This document shows, piece after piece, positions 49,476 through 57,872 of a DNA stretch of 64,000 bases. The translations under genes were made by a program, and so were the position numbers. The first letter of the stretch is position 1; every line of letters begins with the position of its first letter. Location: contig URBX01000005.1 of assembly GCA_900546175.1 (NCBI GenBank), positions 52,206 to 116,205 on the forward strand, in the 5' to 3' direction. Origin of the DNA: an uncultured Eggerthella sp. (lineage in GTDB: Bacteria; Actinomycetota; Coriobacteriia; Coriobacteriales; Eggerthellaceae). The notes beneath the pieces were generated by a model. That model saw only the letters and a list, made by a program, of their open reading frames with translations, was not told the DNA's origin and searched no databases.

Positions 49476-52208
49476 TTATTTCTCAAAAAATGCTTCAGCA
49501 ATTCGAGCACTTTCAGCAGCATCTTTTGCATACCAATCAGCACCCATAGTTTGCGCATAATCAGGAGTCAACACAGCGCCTCCTACAAACGTTTTTACCT
49601 CTGGGGCTTGTTCATGAAGAAGTTCGATAGTTTGCTCCATTGCTTTTACGGTAGTGGTCATCAACGCCGATAAACCAACCAACTTGATGTCTCTTTCTTT
49701 CACTACACGAAGAATTTCTTCAGGAGATACGTCTTTTCCTAAATCAACAACCGCAAAACCATAATTCTCCAGAAGCATCTTCACAATATTCTTTCCAATA
49801 TCATGAATATCTCCCTTTACGGTAGCTAATGCAATTTTTTTCTGATTATCTCCTTGAGCTGCCTCGCCCATAGTCTTCTTTATTTCGTCAAATCCTGCTT
49901 TTACTGCCTCCGCTGAAGCCATCAACTGAGGCAAAAAGAACGTGCCCTTATCAAAACGCTGCCCTACTTCATCTAAGGTAGGGATAAACAAGCCATCAAT
50001 AACCTCAAGAGGATCGCAAGCTCCTATAAGTTGAGCTGTTTTTTCTCCAACAGAATCTTTTCTACCACTTAAAATAAGCGAATAGATTTCTTCGGCCTGA
50101 CCTTGGACAGACTTCAAACCCTCAGGAATATCAAACGGAAGCACCTCATTAGTTGAAGCAGGCAGAGCGCTTACTCCTTGTGCGCCTCCGGCATTACCAA
50201 CAGAGTTTTGTAAAGCGTCTCCCGTACCGTTTGTACCACGAGAAGCCAGTTGTGCTAAGGAAGCTACTGCCGAAATATTGGTTTCTCCCACGGCTTGAGC
50301 AATAAGAGCCAAACCTGCAGCCATTTTCTCTTGATCAACTGAAACACCGGTATGTTCATACGGATCAGGATTTTCCTGGCAATAGGAAATATAGTCTTCT
50401 GCTCGAACGTCTTGTCCATTAATTACTTTGTAACAACGAACCACATCACGATACCGAGCTGCGCTTGGATTAATGATTGGCAAGTCAAGACCTGCACCAA
50501 AAGCTGCAGCTAAGAAATTACTGCTCATAACATTTCTTTGAGGGAGACCAAAACTGATATTAGAAACACCTAAAGCGGTACGTACTCCCAAACGCTGCTT
50601 TACCATTTTTATGCCATCGATAATTGCCATTGCTTCTTTTTGGTTGGTTGCCACCGCCATGGTTAGACAATCAATAACAATGTCGTAAGGAGGAATGCCA
50701 TATTTTGCAGCTTCCTTAACAATTTTTTCAGCAATAGCAAAGCGCTCTTCAGCAGTTGGAGGAATGCCTCCCTCATCAAGAGCTAAACCAATAACCGAGC
50801 AGCCATACTTTGCCACAAGCGGAAGCACCGCATCCATATTTTCCTGTTTGCCATTAACGCTATTAATAAGCGGCTTTCCCGCATAACTTCGAACGGCACG
50901 CTCAATAGCAACTGGATCACTCGAGTCAATAACGAGCGGCAAGGTTACCGTAGCTTGCAGCTTTTTTACCGCTGCCTCAAGAACGGTTGGCTCATCAAGC
51001 TCAGGCAAACCAACATTTACGTCTAAGACATCAGCGCCAAAATCTCGCTGGCCAACTGCTTCGCCCACAATATAATCCAGGTTATTTTCGCGAAGAGCTG
51101 CTTTGAGTTTCGGCTTGCCTGTTGGATTAATTCGTTCGCCAATCACCGCAATTTTTGGACTTCCTTGAGGGAAAAATACCGCTTCCTGACCGCTGGTAAG
51201 CACCAAGCCTTCTTTAAAAGGACGCTTCGCTGGTTTTTTCCGCTGAGCAGTGAGTGCACTTATTTGGCGAATAAAGTCAGGATTAGTTCCGCAGCAACCT
51301 CCCACGATACTTACACCTAAGTCAAGCACGCTATCAAAAGCTTCAGCAAACTCTTGAGGAGTGATGTCGTAAACGGTTGCATCACCCTCAATGCGTGGCA
51401 AACCAGCATTTGGACGAACAATTACTGGAACGCGCGAAAATTCGACCAGTGTTTTTGCGAAATCGTACATTTCTTTTGGGCCCAACGAGCAATTAATGCC
51501 AATAGCCTGAGCGCCCATTGACGAAAGCGTTGCCGCTGCAACTTCGGGAGGAGTTCCTAAAAAGGTACGCCCATCCTGCTCAAACGTCATAGTTACCAAT
51601 ACAGGAAGATTTGAATTTTCTTTTGCAGCAAGAAGACCCGCTTTAGCCTCTGTCAAGTCTGATAAGGTTTCAAACACTAACAAGTCGCAACCAGCACTCA
51701 CCGCAGCTTCAACCTGCTCTTTAAAAATGTCATACGCCTCTTCGAATGAAAGTGAACCCATTGGCTCCAACAAGGTGCCGATAGGACCAATATCGCCCGC
51801 AATATAGCGAGCACCAGATGCGCGTACATTATCAGCAGCAGCTTGATACACTTCGGCCACCGAGGCCTGGCCTTCCAATTTATAGCGGTTTGCACCAAAC
51901 GTATTAGTGATTACCATCTGGGCGCCAGCATCTACATACTGCTTATGAATTGCCGTGATTTCCTCAGGGTGGGAAAAGTTAAGCAAATCTGGAACTACCC
52001 CAGGAGTTGCCAATCCCGCATTTTGGAGCATAGTTCCCATTGCGCCATCTTGAACTAAGAATTCATTACCTAAAAGAACCTGGCGAAGATGCTCGTCCTT
52101 AATTTGCAACCCTGCAAGAGAATCATAGTCTGCCAGCAACTGGCTTGGCGTCAATTGCTGATCAAACGTATCTATATTCTGGCTTTCGGATGGCACAAAA
52201 TCAGCCAT
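49476..52208 (-). CDS. metH: Cobalamin-dependent methionine synthase lacking the activation domain
   Basis: The 910-residue protein contains in order a homocysteine methyltransferase barrel (about 40-335; zinc cysteines in GINCSLG and GGCCGT), a methyltetrahydrofolate/pterin-binding barrel (about 350-625; VIGERINPTGK), a Gly/Ala/Ser-rich linker, the cobalamin cap and the B12 Rossmann domain. The axial histidine is His802 in GDIHDIGKN, with GLSALMTTT and VGGAV after it. E. coli MetH has about 1227 residues because of a C-terminal SAM-binding activation domain; here that domain is encoded separately just upstream (52201-52962), overlapping by 8 bases. It transfers the methyl group to homocysteine. 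AAGGAAT precedes the ATG. The neighbouring B12 import operon makes the cofactor supply clear. Confidence 0.94.
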   Translation of the reverse strand: MADFVPSESQNIDTFDQQLTPSQLLADYDSLAGLQIKDEHLRQVLLGNEFLVQDGAMGTMLQNAGLATPGVVPDLLNFSHPEEITAIHKQYVDAGAQMVITNTFGANRYKLEGQASVAEVYQAAADNVRASGARYIAGDIGPIGTLLEPMGSLSFEEAYDIFKEQVEAAVSAGCDLLVFETLSDLTEAKAGLLAAKENSNLPVLVTMTFEQDGRTFLGTPPEVAAATLSSMGAQAIGINCSLGPKEMYDFAKTLVEFSRVPVIVRPNAGLPRIEGDATVYDITPQEFAEAFDSVLDLGVSIVGGCCGTNPDFIRQISALTAQRKKPAKRPFKEGLVLTSGQEAVFFPQGSPKIAVIGERINPTGKPKLKAALRENNLDYIVGEAVGQRDFGADVLDVNVGLPELDEPTVLEAAVKKLQATVTLPLVIDSSDPVAIERAVRSYAGKPLINSVNGKQENMDAVLPLVAKYGCSVIGLALDEGGIPPTAEERFAIAEKIVKEAAKYGIPPYDIVIDCLTMAVATNQKEAMAIIDGIKMVKQRLGVRTALGVSNISFGLPQRNVMSSNFLAAAFGAGLDLPIINPSAARYRDVVRCYKVINGQDVRAEDYISYCQENPDPYEHTGVSVDQEKMAAGLALIAQAVGETNISAVASLAQLASRGTNGTGDALQNSVGNAGGAQGVSALPASTNEVLPFDIPEGLKSVQGQAEEIYSLILSGRKDSVGEKTAQLIGACDPLEVIDGLFIPTLDEVGQRFDKGTFFLPQLMASAEAVKAGFDEIKKTMGEAAQGDNQKKIALATVKGDIHDIGKNIVKMLLENYGFAVVDLGKDVSPEEILRVVKERDIKLVGLSALMTTTVKAMEQTIELLHEQAPEVKTFVGGAVLTPDYAQTMGADWYAKDAAESARIAEAFFEK

Positions 52209-52962
52209 GGCAAATTATTCCTTTCTCACGATATGAGCAGAATTCAAATGCTGCACATTGTTTGCAGGAAACAAACGACGTATCAATTTCGTAATCAAAC
52301 AATCCCACAATAGCCGTGATGCTTTTCATGGGAACTAATATATTAGTAGGGAGAACATGGAGACCAATTGATTTTTGAGCGCCCAAAACTTTCAGAAACT
52401 GAGGTTGAATAGTTAAGGGCAAATCACCATATCCTGGACTAAAGCGCATTTTCGCGAAAAGCCCTCGCTCTTTCGCCCAATCATTAATCTCGTTTTGAGC
52501 CAAATCGGCCACCTGCTCAATAAGCGCATTAGAGCACGCATTAAACAAAAGAGCATCAAGAGAGTTTACGCTGGCAAGCGCGTGGGCTTCTCTCTCATTC
52601 GCAAGACCAAGCGTTGCCCCTAAAAGCACTACCTGAAGCGCGCCTTCAAGATGGTTGGCAATACTTGCTCCCTCCAAAACAAGCTGATTGTTTTTCAATA
52701 TTACTGCCTGGGAAGATATTGATTCAATATCAAAAAGACGCCATACGTAGCTTGCCTTTGTAATATCGCCACATTTTTTCACCATCTGCTGAAAGCGGGA
52801 CTCTAAATCAGCCGTAAGCACCTGGCCGCTATATCCCATAAATCTGAGCGCCTGTTCTTTATCAACCGGCAGCGAAACATGAGCATGTTTCTGCTCGTAA
52901 AGATAAGGCGCAGAATGTACTGCGCCCTCCTTGAATTGTTTATTTGATTGCTGAATACCCAC
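52201..52962 (-). CDS. Stand-alone methionine synthase activation-domain protein
   Basis: The 253-residue protein matches the C-terminal activation domain of MetH: LRFMGYSGQ near the start of the domain and the hallmark MRFSPGYGDLPLTIQPQ near 180. In full-length MetH this domain binds S-adenosylmethionine and reductively remethylates inactive cob(II)alamin. A cysteine cluster near the end (CKQC, then CSYREKGIIC) suggests an extra metal or Fe-S site that could deliver the electron. The start is a GTG immediately after the metF stop, without a ribosome-binding site, implying translational coupling; the first 35 residues look non-conserved, so a later start cannot be excluded. The gene overlaps metH by 8 bases. 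Confidence 0.85.
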   Translation of the reverse strand: MGIQQSNKQFKEGAVHSAPYLYEQKHAHVSLPVDKEQALRFMGYSGQVLTADLESRFQQMVKKCGDITKASYVWRLFDIESISSQAVILKNNQLVLEGASIANHLEGALQVVLLGATLGLANEREAHALASVNSLDALLFNACSNALIEQVADLAQNEINDWAKERGLFAKMRFSPGYGDLPLTIQPQFLKVLGAQKSIGLHVLPTNILVPMKSITAIVGLFDYEIDTSFVSCKQCAAFEFCSYREKGIICHG

Positions 52963-53844
52963 TTAACGAGAATGCCAATCTTTTCTTAGTTCTCCAACAA
53001 CTGTTTGCGCAATATCAGGCTGATTCATAGTATACAAATGAAGTCCATCTACGCCTTGCGAGGAAAGCTCAATAAATTGTTGAGCAGCATATTCGATACC
53101 TGCTTTTCGAAGAGAAACAGGATCGTGTTCGTACTTATGAAGAATCTTCACGATAGGAGCAGGAAGGGAAGCGCCACACATAAACACCATGCGGGTAATT
53201 TGTTCTTTGCTCAAAAACGGCATGATTCCCGCTGTGATAGGACGGGTAATTCCTGCATTTAATGCATCGTCCCAGAAACGGAAGAAGCTTTCATTATCGA
53301 AGAAGAGCTGGGTGACAAAGAAGTCGGCACCTGCTTCTTGTTTTTGCTTCAAATGCTGGATGTTTAGTTTGGAATCGAAGCAATCAACGTGGTTTTCTGG
53401 ATACGCAGCAGCACCAACGCAGAAGCCTGCTTCTTTAAGAAGAGGAATCAGGTCCTTTGCGTAGGTAAACTCATTAATTGGTTCAACTCCTTTAGGAATA
53501 TCACCACGAAGCGCTAATACGTTTTGAATACCCTTATTTTTTAAATCATCAACTGCTTCTTCAATTTTCTTTTTCGTTGCCGTAACACAGGTAAGATGAG
53601 CAACGGCAGGACAATCCAGTTCATCCTGCAATAATGCGGCAATATCAGCTGTTGCATTGCTATTTCCGCTACCACCTGCTGAATAGGTTACTGATACAAA
53701 ATTTGGGTACAGGTTAGTAAGCTCTGAAGTAACTTTGCGAGCAGCATCTAATGTCAATTCTCCCTTTGGAGGGAAGATTTCGAAGGAGATTGGCTGGGTG
53801 CCATTTGCCTTCGCAACTTTAAATATGTTATCTATCTTTCTCAT
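52963..53844 (-). CDS. metF: 5,10-methylenetetrahydrofolate reductase
   Basis: The 293-residue TIM-barrel flavoprotein has the family motifs PISFEIFPPKGE near the N-terminus, FVSVTYSAGGSGN, HLTCVTATKKKIEE, NVLALRGDIPKG and ADFFVTQLFFDNE. It reduces methylene-THF to methyl-THF, the methyl donor for the MetH encoded two genes downstream. The gene order metF, activation domain, metH places the whole methyl branch in one unit. The ATG is preceded within a few bases by TATAAT and by no properly spaced Shine-Dalgarno, hinting at a leaderless message. It follows the ECF S-component gene in the same direction with an 87-base gap. Confidence 0.94.
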   Translation of the reverse strand: MRKIDNIFKVAKANGTQPISFEIFPPKGELTLDAARKVTSELTNLYPNFVSVTYSAGGSGNSNATADIAALLQDELDCPAVAHLTCVTATKKKIEEAVDDLKNKGIQNVLALRGDIPKGVEPINEFTYAKDLIPLLKEAGFCVGAAAYPENHVDCFDSKLNIQHLKQKQEAGADFFVTQLFFDNESFFRFWDDALNAGITRPITAGIMPFLSKEQITRMVFMCGASLPAPIVKILHKYEHDPVSLRKAGIEYAAQQFIELSSQGVDGLHLYTMNQPDIAQTVVGELRKDWHSR

Positions 53845-53851
53845 GCCTCTG

Positions 53852-53857
53852 ATTATA
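53852..53857 (-). promoter_or_regulatory. Candidate -10 box for a (near-)leaderless metF transcript
   Basis: TATAAT on the minus strand ends only seven bases before the metF ATG. Transcription would then begin at or next to the start codon. No good -35 is seen. An AATAGG/CCTATT inverted repeat lies upstream at 53893-53910. Confidence 0.4.
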
Positions 53858-53931
53858 AAAACCCTTGGAGCAGACTATGAGAAGAAAATCGTAATAGGCT
53901 TATACCTATTTCTATTAAATGGTTATAGATT

Positions 53932-54621
53932 TTAACTATACCCCTGCAGACTATATTTTCGCTTTATTCGTTCTAGTTTTCGCCGCCAAGGAACAAACAG
54001 AGCACTCAGGAATACCACGGTTGCTATGCCATGTACTACATCGAAAGGCAAACCAGCACCATAAGCAGCTAACGCACCTGGAACGGTAAGAGGATTAATA
54101 TAGCCAACAACATACCAACTGTTCAAAACTAATCCGTAAAGAAGCGCTGAGAAAAACCCTCCTACCAAAACTGAGGAGTTGTTCAATTCGAAATGCTGCG
54201 CAGCAACTCCCGACAGGTAACCAATGAGCCCCCAGGCATACATTTGCCAAGGAGTCCAAGGTCCTTGACCAAAAAAGAAATTACTGCATAGAGCAGCAAG
54301 CGCCCCTACCATAAACCCGCAGCGTTTCCCAAACACCACTCCTGCAATAATGCAGATTGCTGAAACTGGCTTGAAGTCGGGGACAAGCGCAAAGAGAATT
54401 CGCCCTGCACTAGCAAGCGCTGCCAAAACAACTGTAGGCATTATCTGCCGCAATGCTGGTCTTTGTGCTTCAAAACCTCCAAAGAAAAGAGCGAGCGCAA
54501 CAAGCACTACAAAAAGTGTGAGCAGTGCAGCTTGTTCTATCTGAAAATATGCACAGGCAATAAGCACTGCAGGAACCGCAACAAGTCCACCCACCTCAGC
54601 TATCGAAAAAAACTGTTTCAT
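53932..54621 (-). CDS. ECF transporter S component, probably corrinoid-specific (CbrT-like)
   Basis: The 229-residue integral membrane protein has about six hydrophobic segments. It has a strongly conserved central block beginning ASAGRILFALVPDFKPVSAI and continuing through GFMVGALAALCSNFFFGQG and PWTPWQMYAWGLIGY, typical of ECF substrate-binding (S) subunits of the CbrT-like group. The S subunit sets specificity; with T and A subunits it imports vitamins. Corrinoid is inferred from the cobalamin riboswitch at the head of the operon and the metH genes that follow. Its ATG overlaps the stop of the ATPase gene (TAATG), so the two are translationally coupled. The C-terminus is basic and cytoplasmic. 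Confidence 0.85.
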   Translation of the reverse strand: MKQFFSIAEVGGLVAVPAVLIACAYFQIEQAALLTLFVVLVALALFFGGFEAQRPALRQIMPTVVLAALASAGRILFALVPDFKPVSAICIIAGVVFGKRCGFMVGALAALCSNFFFGQGPWTPWQMYAWGLIGYLSGVAAQHFELNNSSVLVGGFFSALLYGLVLNSWYVVGYINPLTVPGALAAYGAGLPFDVVHGIATVVFLSALFVPWRRKLERIKRKYSLQGYS

Positions 54622-56195
54622 TACAGAGCGCTCCGAGTAAAAGTTCGTGAAAAGTCATCCTCCAAAGGGCGATAGAAAAAATTGCCCTGAAAAAATTGAT
54701 TGGTTGGCTCCGAACAGGCAACCTGCCCATCGAATAACAAAGTGGCAGTGTCGGCAACGCAATTGACAAAGCTCAAATCATGACTGCAAAACACAACGGT
54801 AGTTCCTTTTTCAACCTCCGCGCTAAGTATCTTTCCAATGAGCGTTTTATAGGCAACATCAAGCCCTTTAGTAGGTTCGTCAATAAGTAGAAGTTTTGGC
54901 TTTGTTAGAAGCACTTTAGCGAAAGCCAATACTTGTTGCTGTCCACCCGAAAGATCAAAGGGATGATGAGACATAAGCGATGTCAATCCAAACTTCTCAA
55001 GCATTTGGATTGCCTCGTTTTTCGTATAGCCGCTAGAATTGGACCATTCTAATAGTTCTTCCTCAACAGAATCTTTCACAAATAATGCTTTTGGATCTTG
55101 GGGAATGTATCCTTGCGAATATATCAGGCCGTTTTTCACCTGGCCTCTAACTGGCTTCAATAATCCTGCTAATAGTTTTAATGCGGTAGTTTTACCACAG
55201 CCGTTGCTTCCCACCAGCGCATTAATTGTTCCCTCTTCAAAAGAAAAAGAACATCCATGCAAAACAGGAGATTCCTTTCGTTGATAGAAAAACATGACGT
55301 CCTTAAGCATGAGCGCAGATGAATTTTTTTGACCAAACAAGCTCGTCTTCTTTTTTTGACAAGATTCTTCGCTTTCAAAGCTCTTCTGGTCGCTTTTCTT
55401 CTGGCCATTTCTGGTGAGAGGCTGACAAAATGTTCGCTGGGCATATTGCGGACAGGACGATATCGGACAAGACTCTATTCCCGTTTCCGAAAGACGGGCA
55501 ATAGTTTTTGCATAAGGCGCAAGAGCTTCAATTTGATGGGTAGCTACCACAATCGTAATGCCAAGCTCTCTATTCAAGCGAAAAAGTACATGGGAAACGC
55601 TACTCTCTGAAATGGGGTCCAACTGAGAGGTTGGTTCATCTAACAAGAGAACAGAAGGATTCATTACAAGAACACTCGCAATATTGAGGATTTGTTTTTG
55701 TCCTCCCGAAAGATGGGCGGTTTCTTTATGAAGCCACGATTCGATACCTAAAAAATGAGCAACCTCTGCAACACGGCGTCGCATTTCTCCAGGCTCACAG
55801 TTTATATTTTCCAAACCAAATGCAAGCTCGTGCCACACTTCTGAACACACTGCTTGGTTTTCAGGATTCTGAAAGACATAACCCACCTCAGGAAAAAACT
55901 GGCGTGATTTATCGTTGACATCCAGTTCTTTTCCGCAAATTGTAAGGCGCCCTGTTCGCGTTCCTTCAGGAGCAATTTCAGGCTTGCAGGATTGAAGCAA
56001 AGTGGTTTTCCCGCAACCAGTTTCTCCCACCAGTAATACGAAATCACCTTTTTCAACCTGCCACGATAGAGGTCCTAGACAAAAAGAAGTATCTTTTGAA
56101 GAATTCGCACCCAATCCAATTTCAACAGGAGGGTAGCAAAAAGAAAACTCCTCCCAACAAACAATACCTTCATTATGACGTTCTGAACTAACCAT
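54621..56195 (-). CDS. ECF transporter ATPase, two ABC domains fused
   Basis: The 524-residue protein carries two complete ABC ATPase domains in one chain. The first has Walker A GETGCGKTT near 57, LSGGQKQ and VLLLDEPTSQLD. The second has GSNGCGKTT near 330, LSGGQQQ and LLLIDEPTKGLD. The Q-loops (QNPENQ, PQDPKA) are as in energy-coupling-factor ATPases. A linker of some 45 residues rich in Ser, Lys and Gln joins them. In most ECF systems EcfA and EcfA' are separate; fusion is common in actinobacteria. It powers uptake through the T subunit encoded 27 bases upstream. The ATG is preceded by a weak GGAC. Confidence 0.92.
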   Translation of the reverse strand: MVSSERHNEGIVCWEEFSFCYPPVEIGLGANSSKDTSFCLGPLSWQVEKGDFVLLVGETGCGKTTLLQSCKPEIAPEGTRTGRLTICGKELDVNDKSRQFFPEVGYVFQNPENQAVCSEVWHELAFGLENINCEPGEMRRRVAEVAHFLGIESWLHKETAHLSGGQKQILNIASVLVMNPSVLLLDEPTSQLDPISESSVSHVLFRLNRELGITIVVATHQIEALAPYAKTIARLSETGIESCPISSCPQYAQRTFCQPLTRNGQKKSDQKSFESEESCQKKKTSLFGQKNSSALMLKDVMFFYQRKESPVLHGCSFSFEEGTINALVGSNGCGKTTALKLLAGLLKPVRGQVKNGLIYSQGYIPQDPKALFVKDSVEEELLEWSNSSGYTKNEAIQMLEKFGLTSLMSHHPFDLSGGQQQVLAFAKVLLTKPKLLLIDEPTKGLDVAYKTLIGKILSAEVEKGTTVVFCSHDLSFVNCVADTATLLFDGQVACSEPTNQFFQGNFFYRPLEDDFSRTFTRSAL

Positions 56196-56222
56196 TTTTT
56201 GTCCAAATCAATAACACAACAA

Positions 56223-57080
56223 TTACAAACGCATTCTTACAAAAAGTTCGATATAGAGAGGAAAAGCAAGCATAACAAGATGACTTATTATTCCCCAACA
56301 AGGAAATACGCCCGTTATGGTTGGATAAAAACTTACCGAAGTGCCCGCCAAAAGTATCCCCAGCAAATCAATCACAACAAGCAGGCAAAACACCGCGCCT
56401 ACCCCGTAGTCAAACAATCCTCCCGAAAATCGCTGATACTGCGACCGCTCTCTTTTGCTTGCCCATCCTTTTGCACGCATGGCATCGGCTGTCTCGAGCG
56501 AATCTTCCATTGACCATTCCATAAGCGAAGTCACCTGACGCAACCGCGCTGAAAGCGAAGAAGGTTTTTCATAAAGGTAGGCAGCACTACAAGCTTGATT
56601 GGATTGAGCAATAGTTTCTCCTCTTGAAACGAATTGAGGAACAAGGCGCAATATCATGGTTAGCATCAATCCAACCGTAGGTAACCGTTTTCCAAAAACC
56701 GTCATTATTTTGTCCGAACTCAAAATCCCTGAAGCGTTAGAAAACCATATGAGCGTACTTACCAAAAGAAGCCCCATACACAAACCGTATACGGCACTTT
56801 CGAAATAATATGCCTGCGTACCTATACGAAACAGTTCAGTACTTCCTGCTGAAACAAAGAGAGGGTTCACTAGAGCAACAATAGCAATCAAAGGAATCTG
56901 CCAGATGAGCATTTTTGCAGTAGCCAAAAAACCCTTCAAATAGAAATGATAGAAAAGCCCTCCCAGTACATTTGCAATCAGAAATACCGGATGAAATAGC
57001 GCCATGGAAAAAATAAGCACTACAACAAAATACAGTACTGCTAACCCAGGATGAAAAATATCAAAAGCAGTTCTTTTTAT
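56223..57080 (-). CDS. ECF transporter T component with no canonical start in the conserved frame
   Basis: The frame encodes an EcfT protein: several membrane helices and the cytoplasmic coupling block with an Ala-Arg-type motif (ETADAMRAKGWAS). The first standard start in frame is a GTG at 57020, but the conserved EcfT opening (RTAFDIFHPGLAVLYFVVV) is encoded upstream of it, from about 57074, in the same frame. That frame remains open to a TGA at 57120-57122 and has no ATG, GTG or TTG before 57020. An ATG at 57123 in the +1-related frame reads 20 codons (MTNQRTKTREKRDSNKK..) and would join the EcfT frame if one A were removed from AAAAA at 57075-57079. So either an indel, a programmed shift, or an ATA start (57080, with AAAAGGG before it) applies. 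T links S to the ATPases. Confidence 0.8.
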   Translation of the reverse strand: MKRTAFDIFHPGLAVLYFVVVLIFSMALFHPVFLIANVLGGLFYHFYLKGFLATAKMLIWQIPLIAIVALVNPLFVSAGSTELFRIGTQAYYFESAVYGLCMGLLLVSTLIWFSNASGILSSDKIMTVFGKRLPTVGLMLTMILRLVPQFVSRGETIAQSNQACSAAYLYEKPSSLSARLRQVTSLMEWSMEDSLETADAMRAKGWASKRERSQYQRFSGGLFDYGVGAVFCLLVVIDLLGILLAGTSVSFYPTITGVFPCWGIISHLVMLAFPLYIELFVRMRL

Positions 57081-57234
57081 TGCTATCCCTTTTCTCTCTT
57101 GTTTTGGTTCTTTGGTTTGTCATTGTTGAGTAACCAGCGCTGAACTATCGTAGACTGAACATCATTTCTGAATAATCTTTGGCGAATCATTAGTGCGGCT
57201 CTATTAGGTATGGCTTTTCGTTGGCGAATCGTCC

Positions 57235-57855
57235 TTACTGAACGTAGTACCAAACAACCGAATCACCGTCTTTGAGAAGATAATTGCTGCAAGAAGTCAT
57301 AGGCGTAGTCCCGTTAACAGAAAACATCCACCCACTATTTCCTCCGTATTGCTTTTCCGCTAGCCCGTTAATGCTCTTTACATACATCCCATACGAACTT
57401 GAAGATGATGAAACCGACAGTCCTGTTTTACAAAGAGCATCATATACACTTGCTCCTTGAGAAAGTGTCACCGTTTTCGTATAGGAAAAAGGCTGGTTAA
57501 CCTCGCTGGCAACTACCTGAACTGACACCGTTAAGCGCGCATCAGAACTTCCCGAATCTGTTTGCTTGTTGGCGTTTTCGTTCTGTACTGAGGAACCCTT
57601 TTGAGTTTCTTGAACTTGCGAGCCGCCCTTTGCTAATTCGTTCGAAGTATCTGAATTGCCCTTGTTAGATTCATTTACCCCTTCGCCTTCTTGCGAAAGC
57701 GCGTCATCTGATTGCACTTCAGCAGAAACCGCTTCCGAGATGCGGTTATCATTTTCTGCCGTTTGATTCAGAAGAGCTCCAACTGAAACACCAATGAGAA
57801 CAACCGCAAGTACGGTAATGATAAGCGCAGCAATTTTTCTCTTCAAATCATTCAT
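57235..57855 (-). CDS. Surface-anchored DUF4430 (transcobalamin-like) protein
   Basis: The 206-residue protein has a basic N-terminus and one membrane helix (about 8-28) that should act as an uncleaved anchor, then a low-complexity Ser/Asn/Glu/Gln linker to about residue 105. The C-terminal 95 residues form a DUF4430 domain ending GWMFSVNGTTPMTSCSNYLL, then DGDSVVWYYVQ at the very C-terminus. By recollection, Pfam DUF4430 covers the beta domain of intrinsic factor and transcobalamin, which contacts vitamin B12. It lies between the riboswitch-led propeller protein (17-base gap) and the ECF T gene. A role in catching corrinoid at the outer face of the membrane is a strong inference. Confidence 0.85.
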   Translation of the reverse strand: MNDLKRKIAALIITVLAVVLIGVSVGALLNQTAENDNRISEAVSAEVQSDDALSQEGEGVNESNKGNSDTSNELAKGGSQVQETQKGSSVQNENANKQTDSGSSDARLTVSVQVVASEVNQPFSYTKTVTLSQGASVYDALCKTGLSVSSSSSSYGMYVKSINGLAEKQYGGNSGWMFSVNGTTPMTSCSNYLLKDGDSVVWYYVQ

Positions 57856-57872
57856 ATGAAATTCCTGACCTC

